DNA from: Nocardioides sp. Root682
GTDB lineage: Bacteria > Actinomycetota > Actinomycetes > Propionibacteriales > Nocardioidaceae
Length of the DNA stretch: 64,000 nucleotides
Assembly (NCBI RefSeq): GCF_001427795.1
Contig: NZ_LMHJ01000003.1
Location: 550,204 to 614,203 of the forward strand
Reading direction: 5' to 3'
Part shown: one piece after another, positions 34,199 to 44,649 of the stretch
Layout of the letters: every line of letters starts with the position of its first letter
Position numbering within the stretch: position 1 is the stretch's first letter
Notes under the pieces: model-generated
Told to the model about the DNA's origin: nothing
Seen by the model: the letters and a program-made list of their open reading frames with translations, nothing else
The model's database searches: none
Translations under genes and position numbers: made by a program

Positions 34199-34663
34199 GT
34201 GACCGACCACCACTACGCGCTCGACCTCATCTGGCAGGGCAACCGCGGCACCGGGACCAGCGGCTACCGCGACTACGGCCGCGAGGTGACGCTGCGAGCA
34301 GACGGCAAGCCGGACCTGCTCGGCTCGGCCGACCCGACGTTCCGCGGCGACGCCACCCGCTGGAACCCCGAGGAGCTGCTGCTCGCCGCACTGGCCCAGT
34401 GCCACCTGCTGTCGTACCTGCACTCCGCAGTGCTGCACGGCATCGTCGTGACGGCGTACGACGACAGCCCGGTCGGGGTGATGGAGCAGTCAGGCAACGG
34501 CGGACACTTCACGTCGGTCACCCTGCGCCCGCGGGTGACCGTCGCCGAGCCGGCTCACGTGGACCTGGCGCGGGAGATCCACGGCGAGGCCAGCCGCAAC
34601 TGCTTCATCGCGGCGTCGGTGAACTTCCCGGTGCTGCACGAGCCGGAGATCAGGCTCGCTTGA
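34199..34663 (+). CDS. OsmC-family protein
   Basis: A 154-residue OsmC/Ohr-fold protein, usually a thiol peroxidase for organic hydroperoxides. The two expected cysteines are present in LLLAALAQCHLLSYLH (about residue 66) and SRNCFIAASVNFPV (about 138), and the N-terminal domain swap region is present (YALDLIWQGNRGTGTSGYRDYGREV). GTG 34199 fits; there is no in-frame ATG. It shares a promoter region with the FadD19-like gene. The stop overlaps the convergent lipoprotein by 14 bases. Confidence 0.9.
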   Translation: MTDHHYALDLIWQGNRGTGTSGYRDYGREVTLRADGKPDLLGSADPTFRGDATRWNPEELLLAALAQCHLLSYLHSAVLHGIVVTAYDDSPVGVMEQSGNGGHFTSVTLRPRVTVAEPAHVDLAREIHGEASRNCFIAASVNFPVLHEPEIRLA

Positions 34664-35309
34664 GGGTTGGGATCACTGCATTGAGAGTTGCGTCTGCGTC
34701 CGGTCCTCCGGCAGAGATCTCCACGACCGTGCTGCCACTGAGGACGTAGAGGATCGTCCCGGACTGCTGCGCGCCTCCGAACTCGAATGAGACCCGGAAC
34801 AGGCGCCCGTTGCCCAGCGGTGTTTTCACGTTCTCCGAAGGCTCGATCGTTCCTTCCATCTCACCGAGTTCGGCGCGGAGGTAGGCCTCGGTCGGCAGAG
34901 CCCCGTCGTTGTCGATCGGGCCCACCGTCAGTGCGCCGGAGAATCCCAGTAGGAACACGTCGGTGCTCTCGAACATCGCTCGAACCTGCTCGGGCGTGAA
35001 GCCCGTACGTTCCGCGAGTTCTCGCCCGCGAGGGCTGTCGGCTGCGAAGGACACGGCACCTTTGGTCAGTCGTGTGAATCCCGCTGGCGCTCTGAAACTG
35101 ATGCCGGAGCGGATCGCTTTCACTCGGCGACCCTTGTTCTCCCTTGGCTTCTCAGCCTTGGCCTTCGGCTTCCCGTCACCCTTCGACGGGCCGAGTGGCG
35201 AGGAGGTGGTCTCGATGAAGATCTTCTCGGAGTCGGGGACCGTCTCCGCGGCGCAGCCTCCCGCCAGGAGTGCGGTGGCGACCAGGAGGGGAGCAAGGCG
35301 CTGGAGCAT
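34650..35309 (-). CDS. Putative lipoprotein
   Basis: A 219-residue exported protein: signal peptide LAPLLVATALLAGGC with lipobox, a Lys/Pro-rich charged linker (GKPKAKAEKPRENKGRRVK), then a mixed domain (SGISFRAPAGFTRLTKGAVSF ... GTILYVLSGSTVVEISAGG). No family was recognised. Start is ATG 35309. Confidence 0.78.
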   Translation of the reverse strand: MLQRLAPLLVATALLAGGCAAETVPDSEKIFIETTSSPLGPSKGDGKPKAKAEKPRENKGRRVKAIRSGISFRAPAGFTRLTKGAVSFAADSPRGRELAERTGFTPEQVRAMFESTDVFLLGFSGALTVGPIDNDGALPTEAYLRAELGEMEGTIEPSENVKTPLGNGRLFRVSFEFGGAQQSGTILYVLSGSTVVEISAGGPDADATLNAVIPTLKRA

Positions 35310-35400
35310 GCGGCGACAGTAAAGGAATTGGTGCGGATCGTCCGGCGATTCGCCATGGTCCCGCCACCGTCCGTTCAGGCTGGTCTGGTTCAACGAAGGC

Positions 35401-36228
35401 ATGACCCGCTCCCGTACCGCCCTGCTGGCCGTCGGCGCCCTCGTTGCCGGCGTCGGCGTCACCACCGGTGGTGGTCGTGAGCTGCTCCGCAGGCAGGCCG
35501 CCATCGCCCGCGCCCGGATCGGCAAGCCGCTCGGTGAGGACGCGCTGGCCGCCGACAAGACCTGGAAGAAGAAGACGTACGGCGGCGCGCCCCTGCACCT
35601 GCTGGTCCTCGGTGACTCGATCGCGGCCGGGCTCGGGGCCGAACGCCCCAAGGACACGCTCGGCGCACGCATCGCACGGGACCTGGCCAAGCGCCTGCAC
35701 CGACCCGTGGCCCTGCACACCGCGGCCGTCGTCGGGTCGGAGACCTCGGCCCTGGCTGGCCAGCTCGACGGCCTCCCCGCCGGCTACCGGGCCGACGTCG
35801 CGGTGATCGTGGTCGGTGGCAACGACGTGACGCACCGGGTACCGGTCGGCACGTCGGCGGGCCAGCTGGAGGCGGCGATCGGCCGGCTGCGGGCCGAGGG
35901 GACCGAGGTCGTGGTCGGCACCTGCCCGGACCTGGGGGCGCTGCGGCCCGTGCCGCAACCCCTGCGCTCGCTCGGGTCCCGGATGTCACGCCAGCTGGCC
36001 GCGGCGCAGGCGGAGGTCGCCGTACGGAAGGGAGCGCATGCGGTGTCGCTCGCGCACGTGGTCGGGCCGTTCTTCATCACCAACCCCGACGAGATGTTCA
36101 GCCTGGATCGCTTCCACCCGAGCGCCCTGGGCTACAAGCGGACCGCGCGGGCCCTGCTGCCCTCGGTGTTGCTCGCGCTGGGACACGAAGCGACGGTGCC
36201 GTACGGGCACCGCGCGCCGGTGTCCTGA
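35401..36228 (+). CDS. SGNH/GDSL hydrolase
   Basis: A 275-residue esterase of the SGNH fold. An N-terminal hydrophobic helix (ALLAVGALVAGVGVTTGGG) probably anchors it in the membrane. Block I is LLVLGDSIAAGLGAE (Ser about residue 78), block III VVGGNDVTHR and block V FSLDRFHPSALGY with the catalytic Asp/His. The substrate may be a lipid or acylated wall sugar; not determinable. Confidence 0.92.
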   Translation: MTRSRTALLAVGALVAGVGVTTGGGRELLRRQAAIARARIGKPLGEDALAADKTWKKKTYGGAPLHLLVLGDSIAAGLGAERPKDTLGARIARDLAKRLHRPVALHTAAVVGSETSALAGQLDGLPAGYRADVAVIVVGGNDVTHRVPVGTSAGQLEAAIGRLRAEGTEVVVGTCPDLGALRPVPQPLRSLGSRMSRQLAAAQAEVAVRKGAHAVSLAHVVGPFFITNPDEMFSLDRFHPSALGYKRTARALLPSVLLALGHEATVPYGHRAPVS

Positions 36229-36249
36229 CTCAGCTCAGGTCAGCCCAGG

Positions 36250-37440
36250 TCAGCTCAGCCCTGTCGCGTCGAAGGGGAGCGACAGGTACCGGCGTACGTA
36301 GTGACCGGGGGCGAACTCTCCTGCGGCGCCGTCGACGGTGAAGCCGGGGCAGTGGGCGAGGAGCTCCTCCAGTGCCACGCGCGCCGCCAGCCGGGCCGCT
36401 GCGGCGCCCAGGCAGTGGTGCGCACCGTGGCTGAAGGTCAGGATCTTCGCGGGGCGTCGGTTGACCCGGAACGTCTCTGCGTCGGGACCGTACTCGCGTG
36501 GGTCGCGGTTGCCGGCGGCGTACAGCAGCAGGACACGGCCTCCCTCCGGGATGACGGTGCCGTGCAGCTCGACGTCGTGGGTCACTGTCCGCGCGAGGCC
36601 CTGGACCGGACTGGTGAGTCGCAACAGTTCCTCGACGGCATCGGGGAGGGCGTCCCTGTCCTCGATCAGCAGGCGCCGCTGGTCCGGGTGGGCCGTCAGC
36701 AGGTCCAGCGAGCCCCCGAGCAGGCCGGTGGTGGTGTCGTTGCCTCCCGCGACCATGGTGAAGGCGAAGCCGAGGACCTGCAGGACCGAGACGTCGTCAC
36801 CGGCGTCCGCGGCGTGCACCAGGTGGGAGATCGTGTCGTCCCCGGGCCGGGAGCGCCGGAGCTCGATCAGCTGCGTGAAGTAGTCGATCATCTCTCCCGC
36901 GGCCTGGGCGCTGGCGAGCGGATCGCCCTCGGACGTCGCAGCGACGATGGCGTCGGTCCACGAGTCGAACCGGTCACGGTCCCCCTCCGGTACGCCGAGG
37001 TAGTGAGCGACGATGAGGCTCGGCAACGGCTTGAGGAGCTCGGCGACGACGTCGCCGGTGCCCGCCTCGCGAAGGCGCTGGACCCGCTCGGACACGAAGG
37101 ACCGGATCTGCGGCTCGAGCTCCACGACCTGCTTCGGGGTGAAGCCACGACCCACCATCTTGCGGAACGCGGTGTGGACCGGAGGGTCCTGCATGACCAT
37201 GGGGTCGAAGGCGCGCATGACGTCCTGTTCCCCGCCGGACGGTTCGACGGTCAGGCCTGAGGCCGATGAGTACGTCGTGAAGTTGCGGGCTGCGCTGACC
37301 ACGTCCGCGTAGCGGGAGAGGACGTAGTAGCCACCCTCCTCGACATGGTCGACCGGGGCGCGGTCGCGCAGCTCGGCGTACATGTCGTACGGGTTCCGCC
37401 AGGTCTCGCCTGACCGCTGGGAGTAGATCGACAACTCCAC
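36250..37440 (-). CDS. Cytochrome P450
   Basis: Haem-thiolate monooxygenase of about 396 residues. The I-helix motif is VAGGNDTTTG (about residue 235), ExxR is in AVEELLRLTSP, and the haem cysteine is in FSHGAHHCLGAAAARLAARVAL (about 345). GTG 37440 is used; TATAGG-like sequence lies about 7 bases before it, suggesting a leaderless start, and a TTG six bases inside is possible. Divergent from an IclR-type regulator across a gap with two GGCAnTGCC boxes, so regulated induction is likely. Redox partner genes are absent. Confidence 0.92.
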   Translation of the reverse strand: MELSIYSQRSGETWRNPYDMYAELRDRAPVDHVEEGGYYVLSRYADVVSAARNFTTYSSASGLTVEPSGGEQDVMRAFDPMVMQDPPVHTAFRKMVGRGFTPKQVVELEPQIRSFVSERVQRLREAGTGDVVAELLKPLPSLIVAHYLGVPEGDRDRFDSWTDAIVAATSEGDPLASAQAAGEMIDYFTQLIELRRSRPGDDTISHLVHAADAGDDVSVLQVLGFAFTMVAGGNDTTTGLLGGSLDLLTAHPDQRRLLIEDRDALPDAVEELLRLTSPVQGLARTVTHDVELHGTVIPEGGRVLLLYAAGNRDPREYGPDAETFRVNRRPAKILTFSHGAHHCLGAAAARLAARVALEELLAHCPGFTVDGAAGEFAPGHYVRRYLSLPFDATGLS

Positions 37441-37486
37441 TGCTCCTATATTTGGGAAATCGCTGACGAATAGTCGTTTCACGGTA

Positions 37487-37514
37487 GGCAGTGCCGCCGG
37501 AACCGGGCAATGCC
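37487..37514. promoter_or_regulatory. Paired GGCAnTGCC boxes
   Basis: GGCAGTGCC (37487-37495) and GGCAATGCC (37506-37514) are small palindromes 19 bases apart, on one face of the helix, between the P450 and IclR genes. TAGAAT (37530-37535) is a likely -10 box for iclR. A dimer-of-dimers site for the IclR protein is plausible. Confidence 0.5.
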
Positions 37515-37546
37515 GCGTCGGCGGTTTCCTAGAATCTGGAGGAGCG

Positions 37547-38467
37547 GTGAAGCAGACGTCCTTCTCGCCACCGACCCGCCGGGTCGTCTCGGTGCTGGCG
37601 GCCCTGGCGAGCGTCGAGAGTGCGTCGGCGTCGGCGATCGCCGTCCAGCTGGGCATCAGCGGATCGACCTGCGCGCTGGTGCTCAACGAGCTCGCGGTCG
37701 CCGGATGGGTCGAGCGGCGACCGGACAAGTCCTATGTCCTCGGACCCGGGATCCTGCCGGTCGTCGACGGCCTGAGGTCCCGCTACCCGCTCCTCGGGGC
37801 AGGGCACGAGGTCATTCGTGCGCTTCGTGCGGAGAGCGGGTTCGGGACCTCGCTGACGGAGATCGGACCGGCCGGTCTCACCGTGCTCGACGTCGCCATC
37901 GGCGATCCGGCGGCGAGCCGGCCCAGCCTGGGGGAGAAGATGCCGTTCTCCCCTCCGTGGGGCAGCGTGGCCATGGCGTGGCGCGCGCCGATGGAGATCG
38001 AGGCGTGGCTCGACACGAGCGCAGTGCCGATCGATGCGGCCGCGCGGCGCCGTCACCATGCGGTCCTCGCGGGGATCAGGGACACCGGCTGGGGCGTGTG
38101 GCGGCACGTCCAGCCCGACGCGGAGCTCATCCGGCAGCTCAGTGACCTCCTGACGAGCGCGTCGGCGAATGCGAACCGCGCGGACCTCCGTCAGATGGCC
38201 GCCCTGTTCAGTCCGCTCGTGCAGGAGTCGTGCCTGCCCTCGGAGCTCACGGGTCCGGGCCCGTACTCGGTGGGCTACGTCGTTGCCGGGGCCTTCGGGC
38301 CGGACGCGCGGCCGCGCTACCAGGTCGAGGTACATGTCCTCTCGTCGTCCGTGGACGGTGCGCGGCTGCGCGAGGTACTCGGTCTGGTGGAGGTGGCGGC
38401 ATCGACGCTGACCGACTGCATCGGAGGGGTGCGACCCTCCAACCTTTTGCCCCCTGGTGTGCGTTGA
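37547..38467 (+). CDS. IclR-family transcriptional regulator
   Basis: A 306-residue regulator: N-terminal winged helix (VVSVLAALASVESASASAIAVQLGISGSTCALVLNELAVAGWVERR) and a larger C-terminal effector domain of IclR type. It starts GTG with GGAGG 5 bases upstream. Divergent from the P450, which it probably controls. Confidence 0.85.
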   Translation: MKQTSFSPPTRRVVSVLAALASVESASASAIAVQLGISGSTCALVLNELAVAGWVERRPDKSYVLGPGILPVVDGLRSRYPLLGAGHEVIRALRAESGFGTSLTEIGPAGLTVLDVAIGDPAASRPSLGEKMPFSPPWGSVAMAWRAPMEIEAWLDTSAVPIDAAARRRHHAVLAGIRDTGWGVWRHVQPDAELIRQLSDLLTSASANANRADLRQMAALFSPLVQESCLPSELTGPGPYSVGYVVAGAFGPDARPRYQVEVHVLSSSVDGARLREVLGLVEVAASTLTDCIGGVRPSNLLPPGVR

Positions 38468-38473
38468 TGGGGT

Positions 38474-38977
38474 GTGACCACCGATGAGGAGTCGTTCCGC
38501 CGCTGGGCGGCGGAGCGCCAGCTCGCGCTGCTGCGGACGGCGACGCTGCTCACCGGTGACCGGCAGCGGGCCGAGGACCTCGTCCAGGAGGCCCTGACGA
38601 AGGTGGCGCTGCGCTGGCGCCGGCTCCGTGACGACAACCCCGAGGCCTACGCCCGTCAGATCATCGTGCGCGACAACATCTCGGCCTGGCGCAAGCGCCG
38701 GCGCGAGGTCGTGGTCGACCGGTTGCCGCGCGTCGCGGTGCCCGACCACACGGTCGCCTCGGAACGGCGCCTGCTGCTGGACGAGGCGCTGGCCGCGCTC
38801 ACGCCCCGTCAGCGAGCCGTGGTGGTCCTGCGCTACTACGACGACCTGACCGAGCGCGCCGCGGCCGAAGCGCTCGGTGTCAGCGTCGGCACCGTCAAGA
38901 GCCAGACCCACCTGGCCCTGAGCCGGTTGCGTGAGGCCGCGCCCGAGCTCGCCGAGCTCCTGGGGGAGGAGAGCTGA
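38474..38977 (+). CDS. SigE-family ECF sigma factor
   Basis: A 167-residue sigma factor of the actinobacterial SigE/SigM-like short type: region 2 RTATLLTGDRQRAEDLVQEALTKVALRWRRL and region 4 LTPRQRAVVVLRYYDDLTERAAAEALGVSVGTVKSQTHLALSRLRE. It starts GTG 6 bases after the iclR stop and is followed after 1 base by its putative membrane anti-sigma partner. Confidence 0.93.
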   Translation: MTTDEESFRRWAAERQLALLRTATLLTGDRQRAEDLVQEALTKVALRWRRLRDDNPEAYARQIIVRDNISAWRKRRREVVVDRLPRVAVPDHTVASERRLLLDEALAALTPRQRAVVVLRYYDDLTERAAAEALGVSVGTVKSQTHLALSRLREAAPELAELLGEES

Positions 38978-38978
38978 G

Positions 38979-40160
38979 ATGACCGAAGAGCGACTGAAGG
39001 AACTGTTCGAGGAGCGGGTCGCCGACCTGCACGCCCCCGACCTGGGAGCGGCCGCCTGGACCGCTGCCCGGCGCACGCGTCGGCGGTGGACTGCTGCGGT
39101 GGCCGTGGCTGCCGTCGCCGTCATCGCGGTGACGGCAGGCGTGCTCACCGTGGGTCGCGACGGCGATCCGGTGGACCCGGTCAACACTCCGCAGGTCCTG
39201 TTGCCCGAGGCGGTGGCCGATGCGGTGGCCGAACCGGGCAGTGACTACCGGGGAGCGCAGACCTGGTGGGCGCCGTCGGTGGCGGACGAGGCTGACCTGC
39301 CGGAGCTCGAATCGCTGCCGTACCCTCCCGAGATCAGCCTTGCCCCCGGTCTCCCGCCGCATCCCGCCGGGGTCCCGGCGCACGCCGTCTACGAGCTGTC
39401 CGGCGACAACCCCCGTCCGGGACGGGTGGTCATCGTGGGCCACGACGGCTCGACGTACTCCCTCGACGTCGGGCGGCTGGACCCGGTCACCGACGAGGAG
39501 GGCAACGCCCTGTCCCCGTTGACGAGCGAGAGCCTGGCGCCCGACGGCGAGCACGTCTTCTTCGTCCAGAAGAGCTCGCTCGAGGTCTACGACCTGACCA
39601 CCGGTGAGTGGACCACTTACGACACCGTTCCGTGGCTCGCCGAGCAGGCGCGCTGGCTCAGTGCCAGCGAGGTCTGGGTGCCCGGCGAGCTGGGCAGGCC
39701 CGACGGTGTCGGGACGACGTACGACGTCACGGGGGCCGGGAGCGGTTCCTCGTCGCTGGACCTGCCGCGGGTGTGGGACACCTCCGACGAGCCCTGGGGG
39801 CCGATCCGGAGCTCGAGGGGTGACGGCGCCGCGCAGGCGATGTTCCTCGCCGACGAGGCAACCGGTCCGGACGGTCGCGCGATGGGCGGCCTGGACGCGC
39901 TCGCCGCCCGGGTGGGCCCGAACGAGGGGGAGGACGTCCAGCTCCTGGTGATGCCCGGCCTGGACGACGGCCGCTGGAAGGGCTGCTGCCCGGTCATCGG
40001 CTGGCTCGACGACCGGACCGTCCTGTTGCAGTCCCGTTCGAACACCTCGCGGATCCTCGCCTGGCGCGTCGGCACGGCTGATCTGCGGCGGGTCAGCCGG
40101 ATCACGGGCTGGGAGTCCGGCCAGGAGGTCCCGGTCGGGTCCTTCGCCGACCTTCGCTGA
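38979..40160 (+). CDS. Membrane protein, probable anti-sigma partner
   Basis: A 393-residue protein with a cytoplasmic N-terminus (LKELFEERVADLHAPDLGAAAWTAARRTRRR), one transmembrane helix (WTAAVAVAAVAVIAVTAGVLTVG, about residues 43-65) and a large outer domain with beta-propeller-like wording. The position 1 base after a SigE-type sigma gene suggests an anti-sigma or sensing role; no zinc anti-sigma motif was found. Confidence 0.75.
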   Translation: MTEERLKELFEERVADLHAPDLGAAAWTAARRTRRRWTAAVAVAAVAVIAVTAGVLTVGRDGDPVDPVNTPQVLLPEAVADAVAEPGSDYRGAQTWWAPSVADEADLPELESLPYPPEISLAPGLPPHPAGVPAHAVYELSGDNPRPGRVVIVGHDGSTYSLDVGRLDPVTDEEGNALSPLTSESLAPDGEHVFFVQKSSLEVYDLTTGEWTTYDTVPWLAEQARWLSASEVWVPGELGRPDGVGTTYDVTGAGSGSSSLDLPRVWDTSDEPWGPIRSSRGDGAAQAMFLADEATGPDGRAMGGLDALAARVGPNEGEDVQLLVMPGLDDGRWKGCCPVIGWLDDRTVLLQSRSNTSRILAWRVGTADLRRVSRITGWESGQEVPVGSFADLR

Positions 40161-40171
40161 ACGCGTTCTCC

Positions 40172-40197
40172 TTGCACTCGAAGGGGTCGAGTGCTAA
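40172..40197. promoter_or_regulatory. CIRCE element 1
   Basis: TTGCACTC-N9-GAGTGCTAA, nearly identical to the CIRCE operator bound by HrcA. Confidence 0.92.
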
Positions 40198-40206
40198 ACA
40201 TGAGGC

Positions 40207-41925
<1,719 letters not shown>

Positions 41926-41952
41926 GTCCAGCTTCGCTAACAGATTCAGCAG

Positions 41953-41980
41953 CAGGGCCCTCGCTTCGGCGGGGGCCCTG
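41953..41980 (+). terminator. groEL terminator hairpin
   Basis: A 12-bp stem (CAGGGCCCTCGC with GCGGGGGCCCTG) closed by a TTCG loop, 28 bases after the groEL stop. No T-run follows. Confidence 0.8.
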
Positions 41981-42013
41981 TGGCGTTCCCGGGACCTGTG
42001 GCATCTTCGGCGG

Positions 42014-42595
42014 ATGGATTCGGTGACCCACGGCCTGCTCCTCGCCGCCGGTGCCGGCACCCGGATGGGGATGCCGAAGGCACTGGTGCGCGACGACGAC
42101 GGCCGCCCGTGGCTGGCGTCGTCGGTGCAGGTGCTGCTCGAGGGTGGTTGCGACCAGGTCAGCGTCGTGCTCGGTGCATCCGCGGACGAGGCCGAGTGGC
42201 TGCTCGCCGACGGACTGCTCGACCTGGCCCGTGTGCACGTCGTCCGCTCGCTGGCCTGGCAGGCCGGCATGGGGGCCTCGCTGCGCGCCGGCCTGCGCGC
42301 CCTGGCTGACGTGGAGGCCTCGGCTGCGCTGGTGCACCTGGTCGACCTGCCCGACGTCCCGGCAGCGGTCATCGGCCGGGTCGTGGCCACGACGGGTGCT
42401 GCTCCGGACGTGCTGGCGCGGGCGTCGTACGACGGGAGACCGGGGCACCCGGTGCTGCTGGGCCGTGACCACTGGGAGCCGGTGTTCGAGGCCGCCCTGG
42501 GGGATCGCGGTGCGCGCGGCTACCTGGCTGCCCAGGACACGGTGCTGGTCGAGTGCGGGGACCTCGCGACGGGCGTCGACGTCGACGAGCGGTGA
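42014..42595 (+). CDS. MobA/MocA-like nucleotidyltransferase
   Basis: A 193-residue NTP transferase of the type adding CMP or GMP to molybdopterin: signature GLLLAAGAGTRMGMPKALV (about residues 6-24), then VHLVDLPDVPAAVI and a GRPGHPVLLGRDHW block. It heads a run with MoxR ATPase, CoxE-like and XdhC genes, all maturation factors for molybdenum hydroxylases, so a MocA role (cytidylylation of the cofactor) is likely. Confidence 0.85.
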   Translation: MDSVTHGLLLAAGAGTRMGMPKALVRDDDGRPWLASSVQVLLEGGCDQVSVVLGASADEAEWLLADGLLDLARVHVVRSLAWQAGMGASLRAGLRALADVEASAALVHLVDLPDVPAAVIGRVVATTGAAPDVLARASYDGRPGHPVLLGRDHWEPVFEAALGDRGARGYLAAQDTVLVECGDLATGVDVDER

Positions 42596-42643
42596 GCGTC
42601 AGGGCCAACCACGGACCAACGCTGGGGTCCGTAGCCTCGGGAC

Positions 42644-43525
42644 ATGGACCCTCGTGTCGCGGAGCTCGCACAGCGCCTGGAGAGCACCGGCTACCTGTGC
42701 GACGACGAGCTCGCGACGGTCCTGTTCCTGTCCCTGGAGATGGGGCGGCCGCTGCTGCTCGAGGGTGAGCCCGGCACCGGCAAGACCGCGCTGGCCGAGG
42801 CGATCGCGGCATCGATGGACCTGCCCCTGATCCGGCTGCAGTGCTACGAGGGGATCGACGCGACGCAGGCCCTCTACGACTGGGACTTCCCGCGCCAGAT
42901 CCTGCACCTGCGGGCGCTGGAAGCCCTGTCCGGTGGAGGGGCGGGCGGGGACGTCGAGGAGGCCGAGAAGAGCCTGTACGACGAACGGTTCCTGCTCGCC
43001 CGGCCGGTCCTCGCGGCACTCCAGCAGAGCCCGGCAGTGCTGCTGATCGACGAGGTCGACCGCGCCGACGACGAGTTCGAGGCGTTCCTGCTCGAGGTCC
43101 TCTCGACGTTCCAGGTGACCATTCCCGAGCTCGGCACGGTGCAGGCCGCGACGCCGCCGACGGTCGTGCTGACGTCCAACCGGACCCGCGAGCTCCACGA
43201 CGCCCTCAAGCGGCGCTGCCTCTACCACTGGATCGACCACCCCGGCCTGGACCGGGAGGTCGCGATCCTGCGCTCCCGCGCGCCCGAGGTGAGCGTCGAG
43301 CTCGCCCGTCAGGTGGTCGCCGTGGTGCAGGAGCTGCGCTCGGGGACCGACCTGCTCAAGCCACCCGGAGTTGCCGAGACCCTCGACTGGGCGCGGGCGC
43401 TGCAGCACCTCGGCACCACCGACCTCGACGTCGAGGCCGCGGCCCGCACCCTCGGCGCGCTGGTGAAGTACCGCGACGACACCGAGCGGGTGAAGGCCGC
43501 CCTCGACCGGATGCTGGCGCGATGA
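42644..43525 (+). CDS. MoxR-family AAA ATPase (CoxD-like)
   Basis: A 293-residue AAA+ ATPase: Walker A LLEGEPGTGKTALAEAIA (about residue 40), Walker B VLLIDEVDRADDE and sensor 1 VVLTSNRTREL. CoxD-type MoxR ATPases insert the metal/sulfur in CO dehydrogenase-like enzymes together with a VWA partner. The next gene is that partner, overlapping by 4 bases (ATGA). Confidence 0.93.
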   Translation: MDPRVAELAQRLESTGYLCDDELATVLFLSLEMGRPLLLEGEPGTGKTALAEAIAASMDLPLIRLQCYEGIDATQALYDWDFPRQILHLRALEALSGGGAGGDVEEAEKSLYDERFLLARPVLAALQQSPAVLLIDEVDRADDEFEAFLLEVLSTFQVTIPELGTVQAATPPTVVLTSNRTRELHDALKRRCLYHWIDHPGLDREVAILRSRAPEVSVELARQVVAVVQELRSGTDLLKPPGVAETLDWARALQHLGTTDLDVEAAARTLGALVKYRDDTERVKAALDRMLAR

Positions 43526-44649
43526 GCGCGACCCTGGTGCGCGGCGCCGACGAGGTCCTGCTGGGCTTCGCCACCGCGCTGCGTGCGGCCGGGGTCCCCG
43601 TCACCCAGGACCGCACGCGCGCCTACCTCGAGGCGGTCGCCCTGGTCGGCCTGGGCGAACGCGCCGCGACCCGTGCCGCGGGGCGCGCGACCCTGTGTGC
43701 CTCACCGGAGGACCTCGAACGACACGACCGGATCTTCGAGGAGTGGTTCGGACGTGACACGGCGACGCCCACGCTCCAACCCCGGCCCGACCGCTCCCGG
43801 CCGACCGTCTCGCTGCTCCCCGAGGGGGCGGACTCCGACGGGACGGGGGTCGAGGACGAGGACCCGGTCCGGGCAGCGGCCAGCGCGGCGGAGGTCCTGC
43901 GGCACCGTGACGTCGCGACCCTCGACGCTGCGGATCGTGCGCTGCTGGGCGCCCAGTTCGCCCGACTCAGGGTACGACTGCCCACCCGGACTGCCGGGCG
44001 TCGTACGCCGCACCGACGGGGTGACGTCGATGCCTCGCGCACCCTGCGCGCAAGCCTGCGCCGGATGGGTGAACCTGCGCAGATCCATCGCCGACGCCGG
44101 TCGGTGCGCCCGCGCCGGGTGGTGCTGCTGGTTGACGTCTCCGGGTCGATGAGCGGGTACGCCGACGCGCTGCTGCGGTTGGCGCACCGGATCTCGACGG
44201 GCTCGACCGCCGGCAGCGGCACCGTGGAGGTGTTCAGCGTCGGGACCCGGCTGACCCGCCTCACCCGGCCGATGCGGCTGCGTGACGCCGACCGCGCGAT
44301 CGCCGCCGCGGGCGAGGTGGTGCCGGACTGGTCCGGGGGTACGCGCCTCGGCGAGAACCTCAAGGCCTTCCTGGACAGGTGGGGTCAGCGTGGCCTGGCG
44401 CGCGGTGCCGTCGTGGTGGTCTTCAGCGACGGTTGGGAGCGCGGTGACCCGGCGTTGCTGGGCGAACAGGCGGCGCGGTTGCGTCGCCTCGCCCACCGGG
44501 TGATCTGGGTCAACCCACACCGTGGCAAGCCCGGCTACGAGCCGGTGCAGCAGGGCATCGTGGCCGTGCTGCCGCACGTCGACACGCTGCTCGCCGGCCA
44601 CTCCCTGGCGACCTTCGCCGACCTCCTGGAGGTGGTCGCCGATGCGTGA
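43522..44649 (+). CDS. VWA protein, CoxE-like
   Basis: A 375-residue protein of the CoxE family with a C-terminal von Willebrand A domain. The MIDAS motif is VVLLVDVSGSMSGYAD (about residues 197-212), followed by SGGTRLGENL and VVFSDGWERGD. The N-terminal part is the CoxE helical region. It overlaps the MoxR gene and is followed by XdhC, with ORFs overlapping by 8 bases. Confidence 0.92.
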   Translation: MSATLVRGADEVLLGFATALRAAGVPVTQDRTRAYLEAVALVGLGERAATRAAGRATLCASPEDLERHDRIFEEWFGRDTATPTLQPRPDRSRPTVSLLPEGADSDGTGVEDEDPVRAAASAAEVLRHRDVATLDAADRALLGAQFARLRVRLPTRTAGRRTPHRRGDVDASRTLRASLRRMGEPAQIHRRRRSVRPRRVVLLVDVSGSMSGYADALLRLAHRISTGSTAGSGTVEVFSVGTRLTRLTRPMRLRDADRAIAAAGEVVPDWSGGTRLGENLKAFLDRWGQRGLARGAVVVVFSDGWERGDPALLGEQAARLRRLAHRVIWVNPHRGKPGYEPVQQGIVAVLPHVDTLLAGHSLATFADLLEVVADA

